Positions 43,703 through 52,564 of a stretch of 64,000 nucleotides of DNA are shown piece after piece. Origin of the DNA: Streptomyces phaeofaciens (GTDB taxonomy: Bacteria > Actinomycetota > Actinomycetes > Streptomycetales > Streptomycetaceae); assembly GCF_014648915.1 (NCBI RefSeq), contig NZ_BMSA01000030.1:55511-119510 (forward strand), read 5' to 3'. Within the stretch, counting starts at the first letter, position 1; every line of letters begins with the position of its first letter. Both the position numbers and the translations under genes were made by a program. The notes under the pieces are model-generated. The model ran no database searches. It was not told the DNA's origin and saw only the letters and a program-made list of their open reading frames with translations.

Positions 43703-45391
43703 TCACTGCCGTCCGGCGCCCCCGGCCCGTCGCAGACGGCGCACGGCCGACCTGAGTTCCGTACCGCGCGGAGCCCGCCCACCGGTCACCGTGTCCGACG
43801 GCAGCGCGGCGGTGTGCGGGGGCTGCTCGGTGTCGGCGGCGAGCGCCCACAGGGCCATCGCGGCATCGCGCGGGCCGTACGCCGTATACGGCTCCCGCAC
43901 GGCACGCCCGCCGTCGGCGCTCTCGTCTTTTGCACCGTCGCCGCCCGGGTGCGCGGTGCTGTCGGGGCCGCCGAAGATCCGCACCGGGTGGGTGGCGTCC
44001 CAGGGTTCCCAGCCCGGGTCGCCCGTCCGTGCGAACCGCACCCACGCCCCGTGCATCGCGTCGGCCAGGTCCCGCGGAGCGCCCTCGCCGGCGAGCTTCT
44101 CGGACTCGGGCGAGTCACCGGTGCCGAAGACGAAACCGAGTTCCAGGGCGTGGCAGGCGCCGAGGCCCGGTCGGAGCGAGGGCCAGGCGAACTCGTACAC
44201 GTACGACGTCCCGGGGCGCGCGTCGGCCAGCCGGTGCAGGGGTCTGCGCAGCAGATGGTCGGTGACCATCTGGCCGACGGTCTCGGCGGTGCCGGCCTCG
44301 GGGTGCAGGTCTCGGTAGCCGCGGGGCACCTCGTGACCGCAGCGGCAGCGGGCCATGGCGCCGGCGAGGGCGACGGGGCCGAGCCGGTCGACGCGTTCCA
44401 GAAGACCGCCGGGGACGAGCCAGAGCCGGTACTCGTCGCGGGTCCAGCCGAGGAGGAGCTCGGTGCCGAGGGCGGCGTCCCCGTCGATCAGGGCTTCGAG
44501 CGGGTCGCGCGGGACGAGGTCGCCGTCGACGACCAGGCCGAAGGCGGGCCCGCCCAGCACCGGGCTGCTGAGCCTGCCGACGTCGGACTGAGTGCGCAGC
44601 AGCAGGTCGCGGTCGACGGCGGCGAAGGCCTCGGCGGTGGCGGGGATCTTCAGCCGGGTCGCCATGCGCCGCACCATGCGCCGCACCTTGTCCCGTTCGA
44701 AGGCCTCCGGAGGCCCGCTCTGCAGGACGGCCCGCCGGAACAGGCCCTGGGCCCGCGGGGCGGCAATGAGCGCGCCGACGCTGATCGCCCCCGCGGACTG
44801 CCCCGCCAGGGTGACCCGGCCGGGGTCGCCGCCGAAGGCCCCGATGGACCGGTGGACCCACTCCAGCGCGGCGAGCTGGTCGCGCAGGCCGGGGTTGGCG
44901 GGCGCGTCCGGGAACAGCCCGTAGCCCTCCACCCCCAGCCGGTAGTTGATCGATACGAAGACGATTCCGTCGCGTGCGAAATGACGCCCGTCGTACACCG
45001 GAGTGGCCGAGGAACCCCTGGTCAGGGCCCCGCCGTGCAGCCACACCACGACGGGCAGCCGGGCACCGGGACCGGGCTCGGGCGTCCAGACGTTCAGATT
45101 GAGACAGTCGTCGCCCGGCACGACCGGGTCGGACAGGTACTGGGCGAAGGCCTCGGAGTACGGCGGTTTCGGCGGCGTCGGCCCGAAGCCCCCCGCGTCC
45201 CGGACGCCGTCCCAGGGCTCGGGCGGGACGGGTGGCCTGAACCGGCGGGGCCCGAACGGGGGTGCCCCGTAGGGGATGCCCCGGAACACCGCGACGCCGT
45301 GCTCGTACCGCCCCCGTACGGAGCCGTAGGGCGTGCCGACCACAGGATCCGCCCGGGTCTCGGTCACGGGGTCCGTCCGGTCTGCCGTCAT
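43703..45391 (-). CDS. Carboxylesterase type B
   Basis: 562 residues. FRGIPYGAPPFGPRRF at the start, DDCLNLNVWTPE, the oxyanion-hole motif WLHGGAL, and the nucleophile elbow GQSAGAISV are all hallmarks of the para-nitrobenzyl esterase/acetylcholinesterase family. CHALELGFVFG carries the catalytic His. No signal peptide. ATG 45391 is preceded by GGTGAG. No specific partner in the neighbourhood; broad ester hydrolysis is likely. Confidence 0.87.
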   Translation of the reverse strand: MTADRTDPVTETRADPVVGTPYGSVRGRYEHGVAVFRGIPYGAPPFGPRRFRPPVPPEPWDGVRDAGGFGPTPPKPPYSEAFAQYLSDPVVPGDDCLNLNVWTPEPGPGARLPVVVWLHGGALTRGSSATPVYDGRHFARDGIVFVSINYRLGVEGYGLFPDAPANPGLRDQLAALEWVHRSIGAFGGDPGRVTLAGQSAGAISVGALIAAPRAQGLFRRAVLQSGPPEAFERDKVRRMVRRMATRLKIPATAEAFAAVDRDLLLRTQSDVGRLSSPVLGGPAFGLVVDGDLVPRDPLEALIDGDAALGTELLLGWTRDEYRLWLVPGGLLERVDRLGPVALAGAMARCRCGHEVPRGYRDLHPEAGTAETVGQMVTDHLLRRPLHRLADARPGTSYVYEFAWPSLRPGLGACHALELGFVFGTGDSPESEKLAGEGAPRDLADAMHGAWVRFARTGDPGWEPWDATHPVRIFGGPDSTAHPGGDGAKDESADGGRAVREPYTAYGPRDAAMALWALAADTEQPPHTAALPSDTVTGGRAPRGTELRSAVRRLRRAGGAGRQ

Positions 45392-45607
45392 CTGCTCACC
45401 AGCCCTTCGCCGCGCTCTTGCACCGGTACCACCAGAGCACCACAACGGCGCCCGGTATTCCGGTGCACGGGCCTGTGACAGGGCTGTTCGGTGGACATCG
45501 GGGCGGTCGGCCCTCGGGAAGCGGCGGCTGTGCCGTCGCGGCGCCCGCGCCCGGGGCGAGGGCCGCGGTTCGCCCCCCGGCGATCTTCCGGCGGCCTGTC
45601 CGGGCGA

Positions 45608-45662
45608 TTGACCGCGTCTTCAGCCGGACCTACGGTAGAAGGCGCTTTCGGAAAACGTTTCC
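45608..45662 (+). promoter_or_regulatory. Promoter and LacI-type operators of the hydroxyacid dehydrogenase
   Basis: TTGACC (45608-45613), 17 bp, TACGGT (45631-45636) is a strong promoter. Just downstream, at the expected start site, lie GAAGGCGCTTTC (45638-45649) and the palindrome GGAAAACGTTTCC (45650-45662), both LacI-family-like. Repression by the LacI protein at 47097 is likely. Confidence 0.65.
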
Positions 45663-45683
45663 CACGCGTGTTTCAGGAGTGCC

Positions 45684-46697
45684 ATGCCCAGTGCCCAGCC
45701 GCCCAGGGCCGTGTTCGCCATGGATCCGGTGCACCTGCCCCTGCTGTTCCCTCCAGCGCTGGTGGCACGGCTGCGGCGGGCGGCCGAGATCGACCCCGCG
45801 CTCGTCGTCCAGGACTTCACCCACGCCGCCGCGACACCGGCCCTGGCCGACGCCGACATCCTGATCACCGGCTGGGGCTGCCCCCGTCTGGACGCGAGCA
45901 CCCTGGCCGCCGCGCCCCGGCTGCGCACCGTCCTGCACGCCGCGGGCTCCGTCCGCTCACTGATCGGCGAGGCGCTCTGGGCCCGGGGAGTGACCGTGTC
46001 CAGCGCGGCCACCGCGAACGCCGTCCCGGTCGCCGAGTACACCCTCGCCGTGATCCTCCTCGCCGGCAAGGACACCCTCACCCACCGCGACCGCTACCGC
46101 CGCACCCACACCCCGCCCACCCCCGGCGAGACCGCCACCACCGGCAACCACGGCCGCCGTGTCGGAGTCGTCGGCGCCTCCCGTATCGGCCGGCGCCTGC
46201 TGCACCTCCTGCGTCCGCACGACGTCGAGGTCCTCCTCCACGACCCCTACCTCGACCCCTCCGAAGCCACCGAACTCGGCGCGCGGCTCGTCCCCTTGGA
46301 AGACCTGCTGCGCCACAGCGACATCGTCACCCTGCACGCGCCCGACCTCCCCGAGACCCGTCACCTGCTGGACCGCGCCCGGCTCGCGCTCATCCGCGAC
46401 GGCGGCGTGCTGATCAACACCTCGCGCGGCGCCCTCGTCGACCACACCGCGCTCACCGACGAACTCGTCTCCGGCCGGCTCCACGCCGTCCTGGACGTCA
46501 CCGAACCCGAGCCGCTCCCCGCCGACTCCCCCCTCTACCGCCTCCCCAACGTCTTCCTCACCCCCCACATCGCCGGCTCCCTCGGCAACGAACTCCAGCG
46601 CATGGGCGGCATCGTCGCCGACGAACTCGAACGCGTCGCGCAGGGTCTCGGCCTCGCCCACGAGGTGCGACGCGCGGATCTCGCGCGGGTCGCGTGA
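45684..46697 (+). CDS. D-2-hydroxyacid dehydrogenase
   Basis: 337 residues. NAD-binding motif appears as VGASRIGRR (the usual GxGxxG has Ser at the second glycine). Catalytic residues are in NTSRGALVD (Arg), DVTEPEPLP (Glu) and TPHIAGS (His). Family members interconvert 2-oxo acids and D-2-hydroxy acids with NAD(P)H. AGGAG 7 nt before ATG. LacI-type operators before and after the gene, and the LacI gene itself following, suggest a role in sugar-acid catabolism. Confidence 0.83.
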   Translation: MPSAQPPRAVFAMDPVHLPLLFPPALVARLRRAAEIDPALVVQDFTHAAATPALADADILITGWGCPRLDASTLAAAPRLRTVLHAAGSVRSLIGEALWARGVTVSSAATANAVPVAEYTLAVILLAGKDTLTHRDRYRRTHTPPTPGETATTGNHGRRVGVVGASRIGRRLLHLLRPHDVEVLLHDPYLDPSEATELGARLVPLEDLLRHSDIVTLHAPDLPETRHLLDRARLALIRDGGVLINTSRGALVDHTALTDELVSGRLHAVLDVTEPEPLPADSPLYRLPNVFLTPHIAGSLGNELQRMGGIVADELERVAQGLGLAHEVRRADLARVA

Positions 46698-46725
46698 ATC
46701 CTGGCTGCTCCCTCTTCATGGGTGT

Positions 46726-46736
46726 AAACGTTTTCC
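46726..46736. promoter_or_regulatory. LacI-type half-site AAACGTTTTCC downstream of the dehydrogenase gene
   Basis: Identical (opposite strand) to the sequence at 45650-45660 upstream of the same gene. In a 399-bp gap (46698-47096) that holds the LacI promoter but no gene. Confidence 0.4.
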
Positions 46737-46964
46737 GCACGCACACGGCCAGGCCCACGCCCACGGCGGCCGACACCCGGTGACGAAGCCCCCCGGCCCG
46801 CCTCCCCCGAGGTCCCGCTCCTGGGCCGGCCGCGCGGTCAGTACGCCCTTCACGACGGACGTCCACGACTTCCGGCCGACCTGTACGCCCTCCACCGGTC
46901 CGCGCGGCGCGCTCGGCGCGGACGGAAATGCCCTTCCGCTCAAGATCCGGCGCTTCCCGGTGTC

Positions 46965-47007
46965 TTCACGTCACGCCGAGGTCCACCTAGGATAGCAAGC
47001 GCTTTCT
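46965..47007 (+). promoter_or_regulatory. LacI gene promoter with GCAAGCGCTTTCT operator
   Basis: TTCACG (46965-46970), 17 bp, TAGGAT (46988-46993). The site GCAAGCGCTTTCT (46995-47007) covers the presumed start of transcription, so the gene probably represses itself. Confidence 0.65.
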
Positions 47008-47096
47008 GCGAGTCGTTCTGCTGCGCGAGCGGTTTCGAAAGGGCGCCGGTCGAGCTTTCGCCGGGGCCCTCGGGCGGGCCGGAGAGGTGGTTCCCG

Positions 47097-48149
47097 ATGG
47101 TGCGCACGGCGGGTGCGGGCATGACGGCCGGACCGACGCTGGCGGTCGTGGCCCGCGAGGCGGGGGTGTCCGTGCCGACCGCGTCCAAGGTGGTCAACGG
47201 GCGGGAGGACGTCGCCCCCGAGACCCGGCGCCGGGTCACGGAGGCGCTGGACCGGCTCGGTTACGTCCGCAGACCGCGTTTCGACGCGACGAAGCCGCCC
47301 CGGCTGGTCGACCTGGTGGTGCACTCGCTGGAGAGCTCCTGGTCGGGCGCGGTGCTGCACGGGGTGGAGGAGGCGGCGCACGACGCGGGGCTGGACGTGG
47401 TGGTCTCGGCCGCCCTGTCCCGCACCCGGGCCGGACGCCCGCAGCGCGGCTGGCTGGACAAGATGACGGTACGGGGATCGGCCGGAGTGCTGTTCAACCT
47501 CGCCGAGTTGACGGACTCCCAGTTCGCGTTCCTGGAGCAGCACCGCATTCCGTTCGTGATGATCGACCCCGTGATCGAGCCGCCCTCCGGGGTGGTGTCG
47601 GTGGGAGCCGCGAACTGGCAGGGCGGGGTGACCGCGACCGGGCATCTGCTGGCGCTCGGCCACGAACGCGTCGCCGTGATCGCCGGACCGCGCCGCAAGC
47701 TGTGCAGCAGCGCCCGCGTGGCCGGTTACCGTTCGGCGCTGGCCTCGGCCGGCCTCCTGCCCCGGGCCGAGTACGTCCGCAACGGCGGCTTCGACGAGGC
47801 GACCGCTCACCGCCGGATGCGCGAGCTGCTCGCCCTGCCCGAGCCGCCCACGGCCGTGTTCGTCTGCTCCGACCGCATGGCCCTCGGCGTGTACCAGGCC
47901 GTACGGGAACAGGGACTGAGGATTCCGTACGACGTCAGCGTGGTCGGCTTCGACGATCTGCCCGAGTCCCGCTGGGCCGCCCCCGCCCTCACCACCGTCC
48001 GTCAGCCGCTGGCCGAGATGGCGGCGACGGCGCTGCGGCTGCTGGTGCGGATGATGGACGGGGAACGCCCGGAAGGAACCCGGACGGAGTTGTCGACCCG
48101 GCTGGTGGAACGGTCGAGCACGGCACCGCCCCCGTTGTCCGGGCCCTGA
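47097..48149 (+). CDS. LacI-family transcriptional regulator
   Basis: 350 residues. HTH PTLAVVAREAGVSVPTASKVVNGR followed by the hinge (RRRVTEALDRLGYVRR) and a periplasmic-binding-protein-like sensor (GRAS-like AVIAGPRRKLCSSARVAGY, GFDEATAHRRM, DVSVVGFDDLPES). GGAGAGG upstream of the ATG at 47097. Its own promoter and the rhamnogalacturonan region share a perfect 13-bp site, so it probably controls pectin-sugar genes in addition to the adjacent dehydrogenase; a sugar or sugar acid would be the inducer. Confidence 0.88.
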   Translation: MVRTAGAGMTAGPTLAVVAREAGVSVPTASKVVNGREDVAPETRRRVTEALDRLGYVRRPRFDATKPPRLVDLVVHSLESSWSGAVLHGVEEAAHDAGLDVVVSAALSRTRAGRPQRGWLDKMTVRGSAGVLFNLAELTDSQFAFLEQHRIPFVMIDPVIEPPSGVVSVGAANWQGGVTATGHLLALGHERVAVIAGPRRKLCSSARVAGYRSALASAGLLPRAEYVRNGGFDEATAHRRMRELLALPEPPTAVFVCSDRMALGVYQAVREQGLRIPYDVSVVGFDDLPESRWAAPALTTVRQPLAEMAATALRLLVRMMDGERPEGTRTELSTRLVERSSTAPPPLSGP

Positions 48150-48199
48150 CGCCGAATACGCGCCGGCCCCTCCCCCGCACACGGAGACGACCCCGGATC

Positions 48200-48853
48200 T
48201 CAGGCGGCCGCCTCGGCCGTCGCCCAGGTGAGCCCGCCGCGCAGATGGGCCAGGAAACGGGGGTCGCGGTAGGCCTGGGCCGCGTGCCCGAGAGCGGTGT
48301 AGAAGACGCGTCCCGCGCCCTGTTCCCGGCACCATGCCAGCGGGTGGTCGTCCCCCATGCCGCCGCCCTCGTAGGACGACTCGTCGGCGCTGAGCAGGAC
48401 CCGTACCCGTCCGCGCGGGCCGGCGCGGAAGTCGTACCACTCGTCGGTGAAGTCCCAGACGGCGGGCAGGTGCCCGGTGGCGGGGTGATCGGGATCCTCG
48501 ATCAGCACCTTGCCCGGCTGGTACGCGGGGTGACGGTCGAAGCGGGCGCCGAGGAGTTCGCCGTAGTACGGCCAGTCGTACTCGGTGCAGGCCGCCGCGT
48601 GGACGCCGACGAAGCCGCCTCCCGAGCCGACGTACCCGGCGAGCCGTCGCCGTCCGGCCGGGGTCAGCACCTCGCCGCTGGTGGAGAGGAAGACCACGGC
48701 CGCGTACCGGTCCAGCGGTTCCTCCAGGGCCGCCGGGTCCTCGGTGTGATCGACGGTGAACTCCTCCAGCGCGCGGACGGCGGCCACGGCGTCGGGGATG
48801 GAGTCGTGCCGGTAGGCGGTGGTGCGGGTGTACACCAGCAGGCGGGCGGTCAT
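48200..48853 (-). CDS. ThuA-domain protein
   Basis: 217 residues, flavodoxin/class I glutamine amidotransferase-like ThuA fold: LLVYTRTTAYRHDSIPDAV, VFLSTSGEVLTPAGR, GGGFVGVHAAACTEYDW, and DHPLAWCREQGAGRVFYTALGH. ThuA proteins belong to trehalose/disaccharide use, and this one is probably an unmodified hydrolase-like or sugar-binding protein. TAGGCT ends 7 nt before the ATG; no Shine-Dalgarno. Confidence 0.83.
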   Translation of the reverse strand: MTARLLVYTRTTAYRHDSIPDAVAAVRALEEFTVDHTEDPAALEEPLDRYAAVVFLSTSGEVLTPAGRRRLAGYVGSGGGFVGVHAAACTEYDWPYYGELLGARFDRHPAYQPGKVLIEDPDHPATGHLPAVWDFTDEWYDFRAGPRGRVRVLLSADESSYEGGGMGDDHPLAWCREQGAGRVFYTALGHAAQAYRDPRFLAHLRGGLTWATAEAAA

Positions 48854-48860
48854 GGCGCCG

Positions 48861-48866
48861 AGCCTA
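48861..48866 (-). promoter_or_regulatory. -10 box TAGGCT of the ThuA gene
   Basis: Minus-strand TAGGCT, 7 nt before the ATG at 48853; likely leaderless. Confidence 0.45.
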
Positions 48867-48929
48867 TGACCGGGACGAGGGTGCGTCCCAGGGAGATCGT
48901 CGGGGCGAATGTTTCGGGCACCCTTCTGC

Positions 48930-49532
48930 TCAGCCACCCGCGTCCACGTCGTTGTCGGGCGCCCCGTCACCCACCGGCGGCAGGTCGCCGCGCTCCACCG
49001 GTCCGCCGCCCGCGGGAGCCGGGGGCAGCAGGGCGTCCAACTCGTCCGCGGACGGACGATGCAGCTGCCGGGCCGCCGCCCGCAGGACGTCCCGGGGCAG
49101 GCCCTTACCGCTCAGCCGGATGACGAACCCCTCCTTCGGCACCGCGTACTCCCGCCGTTCCCCGGTGCTGCGATACCAGGAGTCGCCGTCGCGGACGCAG
49201 GTGGTGGACGCACCGGAGGAGTCCCCGACCGGCTGGTCCGGGCAGCTGTCGGCGGTCATCGTGCCGCGGTCGACGGTGAGTTGAAGCTGCCTGCCCTCCT
49301 TCTGGGAGACATAGACGGCGGAGAAGCCGTCATCCCCGTACACGCCGACGGACTGCCGGGCCAGGCTGTAGCCGGGTGCCTCGGTCGCGTACACGAGTTC
49401 CGGGGCGATCCCCAACGCGCGGGCGCGGGAGCCCAGTTCGGCGGGGTCCGCGCCCGCCTTCTCCGTCCCGCAGGCGACGACGAGCGCGGGGAGGAACAGC
49501 ATCGCCGGGAGGGCGCGCGGCATACGGATCAT
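48930..49532 (-). CDS. Putative lipoprotein
   Basis: 200 residues. N-terminus MIRMPRALPAMLFLPALVVAC ends in a lipobox VVAC, so it is a membrane-anchored lipoprotein. No recognised domain; two Cys pairs (DSCPDQ, TTCVRDGD) may bond. I chose the ATG at 49532 because AGGA lies 8 nt upstream; ATGs at 49541 and 49523 are alternatives. Function unknown. Confidence 0.7.
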   Translation of the reverse strand: MIRMPRALPAMLFLPALVVACGTEKAGADPAELGSRARALGIAPELVYATEAPGYSLARQSVGVYGDDGFSAVYVSQKEGRQLQLTVDRGTMTADSCPDQPVGDSSGASTTCVRDGDSWYRSTGERREYAVPKEGFVIRLSGKGLPRDVLRAAARQLHRPSADELDALLPPAPAGGGPVERGDLPPVGDGAPDNDVDAGG

Positions 49533-49590
49533 GCCTGCCATCCTGACGCACAGGTGTCCCGGGGACCCGGTGATTCCGGCGGCGGGCGCG

Positions 49591-49596
49591 TAGGCT
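49591..49596 (+). promoter_or_regulatory. -10 box TAGGCT of the VOC gene at 49605
   Basis: TAGGCT ends 8 nt before the ATG at 49605; likely leaderless transcript. Confidence 0.45.
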
Positions 49597-49604
49597 CGGG
49601 CGGG

Positions 49605-50237
49605 ATGAACACCATTCCCGCACGCCTCGACCACATCGTTCTCGCAACCCCCGACCTGGCGGCGACGGTCACCGAGTTCACCAGGCGCACGGGAGTGGCC
49701 CCCGCGCCGGGCGGGGTGCACATCGGGCTCGGCACCCGCAATCACCTGGTCGGACTGGGCGGCTGCGCCTATCTGGAGATCCTCGGTCCGGACCCGGAGC
49801 AGCCGACGCCGACCGGGCCGCGCCCCTTCGGCGTGGACGACCTCGACGCGGCCCGCACCATCACCTGGGCGATCAGCCCGCCCGACATCGACGCGACGGT
49901 CGCCGCCGTCCGCGCGCACGGCTACGACCCCGGCGACGTACGGGAGATGAGCCGGCGACGCCCCGACGGCACGTTGCTGGAGTGGCGGCTGACCGACGGC
50001 GGCGACCCGCACCCGTCGGGTCTGGTGCCCTTCCTGATCGCCTGGGGTGCCACGCCCCACCCGTCCGCGTCGGGCCTGCCGGTCACACCGCTGCTGGAGC
50101 TGACCGCCACCGCTCCCGACCCCGAGGAGATCCGCCCCGTGCTGACCGCCCTCGGCACCGATCTGGTTCTCGGCACGGGCCCGGCGGGCTTCTCCTTCAC
50201 CGTCGACACACCGAACGGGCCGGTCACCTTCGACTGA
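49605..50237 (+). CDS. VOC-family/glyoxalase-like protein
   Basis: 210 residues, a glyoxalase_3-like VOC protein: LDHIVLATPDLAATVTEF, LGTRNHLVGLGG, YLEILGPDP. It lacks an obvious catalytic context. The transcript seems leaderless (-10 box immediately before). Ligand unknown. Confidence 0.78.
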   Translation: MNTIPARLDHIVLATPDLAATVTEFTRRTGVAPAPGGVHIGLGTRNHLVGLGGCAYLEILGPDPEQPTPTGPRPFGVDDLDAARTITWAISPPDIDATVAAVRAHGYDPGDVREMSRRRPDGTLLEWRLTDGGDPHPSGLVPFLIAWGATPHPSASGLPVTPLLELTATAPDPEEIRPVLTALGTDLVLGTGPAGFSFTVDTPNGPVTFD

Positions 50238-50337
50238 CGGACACCGATCCGCTCACCCGGCCGCCCGGGTTCCCGGCAGCGGCAGCCTGTCCGTTTCCTT
50301 CAAGACCGCTCACCCGCCCGTTTCCTATCGTGGCCGC

Positions 50338-50742
50338 ATGAGCACACGTTTCGATGCCATCGGGCTGGTCGTCTCCGACATGGCCGCCTCCGTCGTCTTC
50401 TACCGCCGGCTCGGCTTCGCGTTCCCCGAGGGCGCCGAGCGGGAACCGCACGCCGAGGCCGATCTGCCCGGCGGACTGCGGCTCCTGCTGGACACCGAGG
50501 AGACCGTCCGCTCCTTCCATCCGGGGTGGCGGCCACCGTCCGGGGGCGGCCGGCACTCGCTCGCGCTGCGCTGTGACGGGCCGGCCGAGGTCGACGCGGT
50601 GTACGAGGATCTCGTCGGCGCCGGTCATCACGGCGAGCTGAAGCCGTGGGACGCCTTCTGGGGCCAGCGGTACGCCGTCGTGCACGATCCGGACGGCAAC
50701 GGCGTCGACCTGTTCGCGCCGCTGGGGGGCGAGACACCCTAG
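50338..50742 (+). CDS. VOC-family protein
   Basis: 134 residues, a classical two-strand VOC module (FDAIGLVVSDMAASVVFYRRLGF ... VHDPDGNGVDLFAPL). TATCGT (50326-50331) ends 6 nt before the ATG; leaderless. Its TAG stop overlaps that of the convergent AraC gene in a CTAG. Confidence 0.8.
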   Translation: MSTRFDAIGLVVSDMAASVVFYRRLGFAFPEGAEREPHAEADLPGGLRLLLDTEETVRSFHPGWRPPSGGGRHSLALRCDGPAEVDAVYEDLVGAGHHGELKPWDAFWGQRYAVVHDPDGNGVDLFAPLGGETP

Positions 50743-51416
50743 GGCCGCAGTAGGCCGCGGAGCGTGAAGCCCGTGAACTCCCTGACATCGCGCGCGAGAT
50801 GAGCCTGGTCGGCGTATCCGGTGCGGGCTGCCGTGTCCGCGTACGCAACGCCCTCGCGGGCCAGGGCGAGGGCCCGCTGGAGGCGGAGGATCCGGGCCAG
50901 CGTCTTGGGGCCGTAGCCGAACACGCCGAGTGAGCGGCGATGCAACTGGCGGGCGCCGAAGCCCAGTTCGTCGGCGACGGCGGCGACCGGCCGGCCCGCG
51001 GCGAGGGCGGCGACGAGTCGGCGCAGCTCGGGTTCGGGCGGGGCCGCCCGCTCCAGCGCGAGTTCCTCCAGCGCCGCCGCGGGCCGGGGCGCTGCGGCGA
51101 TCCGGGCGTTCAGGCGCCGTACCTCCGCCGGGGACCACAGGTCGGCCAACTCCACGCGCCGGTCCCGCAGTTCGTGTGCGGGCACGCCGAGGAGCGAGGG
51201 CGCGGTGCCGGGGAAGAAGCGGATGCCGGTCCAGGCGAGGGACGGCCCGTCGGGGACGTACGCGCGCGTGTCCGGACCGGCGACGAGCAGGCTGCCGCCG
51301 TCCCACAGCAGGTCCATGCAGCCGTCGGGCAGTACGGGACGCGCGCCGGGCACCGGCGGCAGGGTGTTCGTCCAGACCACCGCGCCGGCCAGCCGGGAGG
51401 GCCGCTCCTGGTACAC
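50739..51416 (-). CDS. AraC-family transcriptional regulator
   Basis: 225 residues. N-terminal half resembles DUF6597 (LPDGCMDLLWDGG), typical of this AraC group; C-terminal HTH_18 (AVADELGFGARQLHRRSLGVFGYGPKTLARILRLQRAL, then AARTGYADQAHLARDVREFTG). GTG 51416 is chosen since TAGCCT ends 7 nt upstream, giving a leaderless start; a GTG at 51437 is the alternative. Convergent with the VOC gene, overlapping by 4 bp. Confidence 0.82.
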   Translation of the reverse strand: MYQERPSRLAGAVVWTNTLPPVPGARPVLPDGCMDLLWDGGSLLVAGPDTRAYVPDGPSLAWTGIRFFPGTAPSLLGVPAHELRDRRVELADLWSPAEVRRLNARIAAAPRPAAALEELALERAAPPEPELRRLVAALAAGRPVAAVADELGFGARQLHRRSLGVFGYGPKTLARILRLQRALALAREGVAYADTAARTGYADQAHLARDVREFTGFTLRGLLRP

Positions 51417-51487
51417 GTACGCCAGGCTACGCCGCACCCCGCCCGCGGGCGCCGTCGCACCGGCCGTCCTGCCCGAGGGCCCCACCC

Positions 51488-52483
51488 CTACCCGACCCCG
51501 ACCCCCATCCCGGATCCGACGCCCACCCGGTACTCCTGCGGGCTCACCCCGTAGACCCGCTTGAACGCGCTGGACAGCGCGAAAGCGCTTCCGTAGCCGA
51601 CCTGCCGGGCGATCGCGCCGATGGTGTCCTCGGTGGTGCGCAGGTGGTCGGCGGCGAGGGCGAGCCGCCAGCCGGTCAGGTGGGTCATCGGGGGCTCGCC
51701 CACGAGGTCGGTGAAGCGGCGGGCCAGGGCGGCCCGGGAGACGCCCGCCTTCGTGGCGAGGGAGGCGACGGTCCAGGGGTGGGCCGGGTCGTCCTGGACG
51801 AGCCGCAGGACGCGGCCCACGACCGGGTCGGCCAGCGCCCGGTACCAGGCCGGGGCCGCCGCCTCGGGGCGGGAGAACCAGGCCCGCAGGGCGGCGATGA
51901 CCAGCAGGTCCAGCAGCCGGTCCAGGACGACTTCCTGACCGGGCTCGTCGCGCGCGATCTCCTCCATGAGGATCGGGGTGAGCGGGCACGGCCATTCCTC
52001 GGCGCCGAGGGACAGCAGGGGCGGCAGGGCGTCCAGCAGCCGGCCGCTGATCTCGCCCTGCATCAGATAGGTGCCGATCAGGACGACCGTGGAGCCGTCG
52101 AGCCGGTCGCCCCAGGCGCGGACGCCGAGGTCCATGGAGCCGTTCAGCAGGCGTCCGTCGGGGTACGCGCACTGCCCGCCCGGCAGGATCAGCGCCTGCG
52201 GCGGCGTACCCGGAGCATCCGCACAGGTGTACGAGTCGGGTCCGCGCGCGATGGCGAGGTCGCCCGCGGCGAGCCGGATCCGTTCCCCGTCGTCGGGTAC
52301 GACCCACCCCTCGCCGCGCACCATGAGCATCACCGTCAGCGGCGCCCGGTCCTCGACCCGTACGCTCCACGGCGGGTCGAAACACGCCCGGATCATGAGG
52401 GCGCCACGCGCGCGTGGCCCCTCGAGAAGGCCGGCAAGGGGGTCTCCCCGCATGAGCCTGTTCGAAAGTGGGGGCGCGTCCAT
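51488..52483 (-). CDS. AraC-family transcriptional regulator (cupin-type)
   Basis: 331 residues. N-terminal cupin_6 sensor (MLMVRGEGWVVPDDGERIRLAAGDLAIA, about 50-190), C-terminal two-helix AraC domain (TVASLATKAGVSRAALARRFTDLVGEPPM, IGAIARQVGYGSAFALSSAFKRVYG). TACGCT (52490-52495, minus) ends 6 nt before the ATG, again leaderless. Divergent from an NmrA-like oxidoreductase gene 81 bp away, which is its most likely target. Confidence 0.87.
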   Translation of the reverse strand: MDAPPLSNRLMRGDPLAGLLEGPRARGALMIRACFDPPWSVRVEDRAPLTVMLMVRGEGWVVPDDGERIRLAAGDLAIARGPDSYTCADAPGTPPQALILPGGQCAYPDGRLLNGSMDLGVRAWGDRLDGSTVVLIGTYLMQGEISGRLLDALPPLLSLGAEEWPCPLTPILMEEIARDEPGQEVVLDRLLDLLVIAALRAWFSRPEAAAPAWYRALADPVVGRVLRLVQDDPAHPWTVASLATKAGVSRAALARRFTDLVGEPPMTHLTGWRLALAADHLRTTEDTIGAIARQVGYGSAFALSSAFKRVYGVSPQEYRVGVGSGMGVGVG

Positions 52484-52564
52484 GCGGTCAGCGTAGACGC
52501 GCGCTTATGGGAATGAGCCGTTCAGCGATGGGAACGTGCGGGGGCGCGGCAGTTCACTGGGGGC

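Noticed and set aside
46780..46995. 71-codon plus-strand ORF between the dehydrogenase and LacI genes
   Set aside because: No ribosome site, proline-rich low-information sequence, runs into the LacI promoter.
51574..51586. GAAAGCGCTTCC LacI-like site
   Set aside because: Inside the AraC coding sequence (minus strand), encodes part of the HTH; no promoter context.
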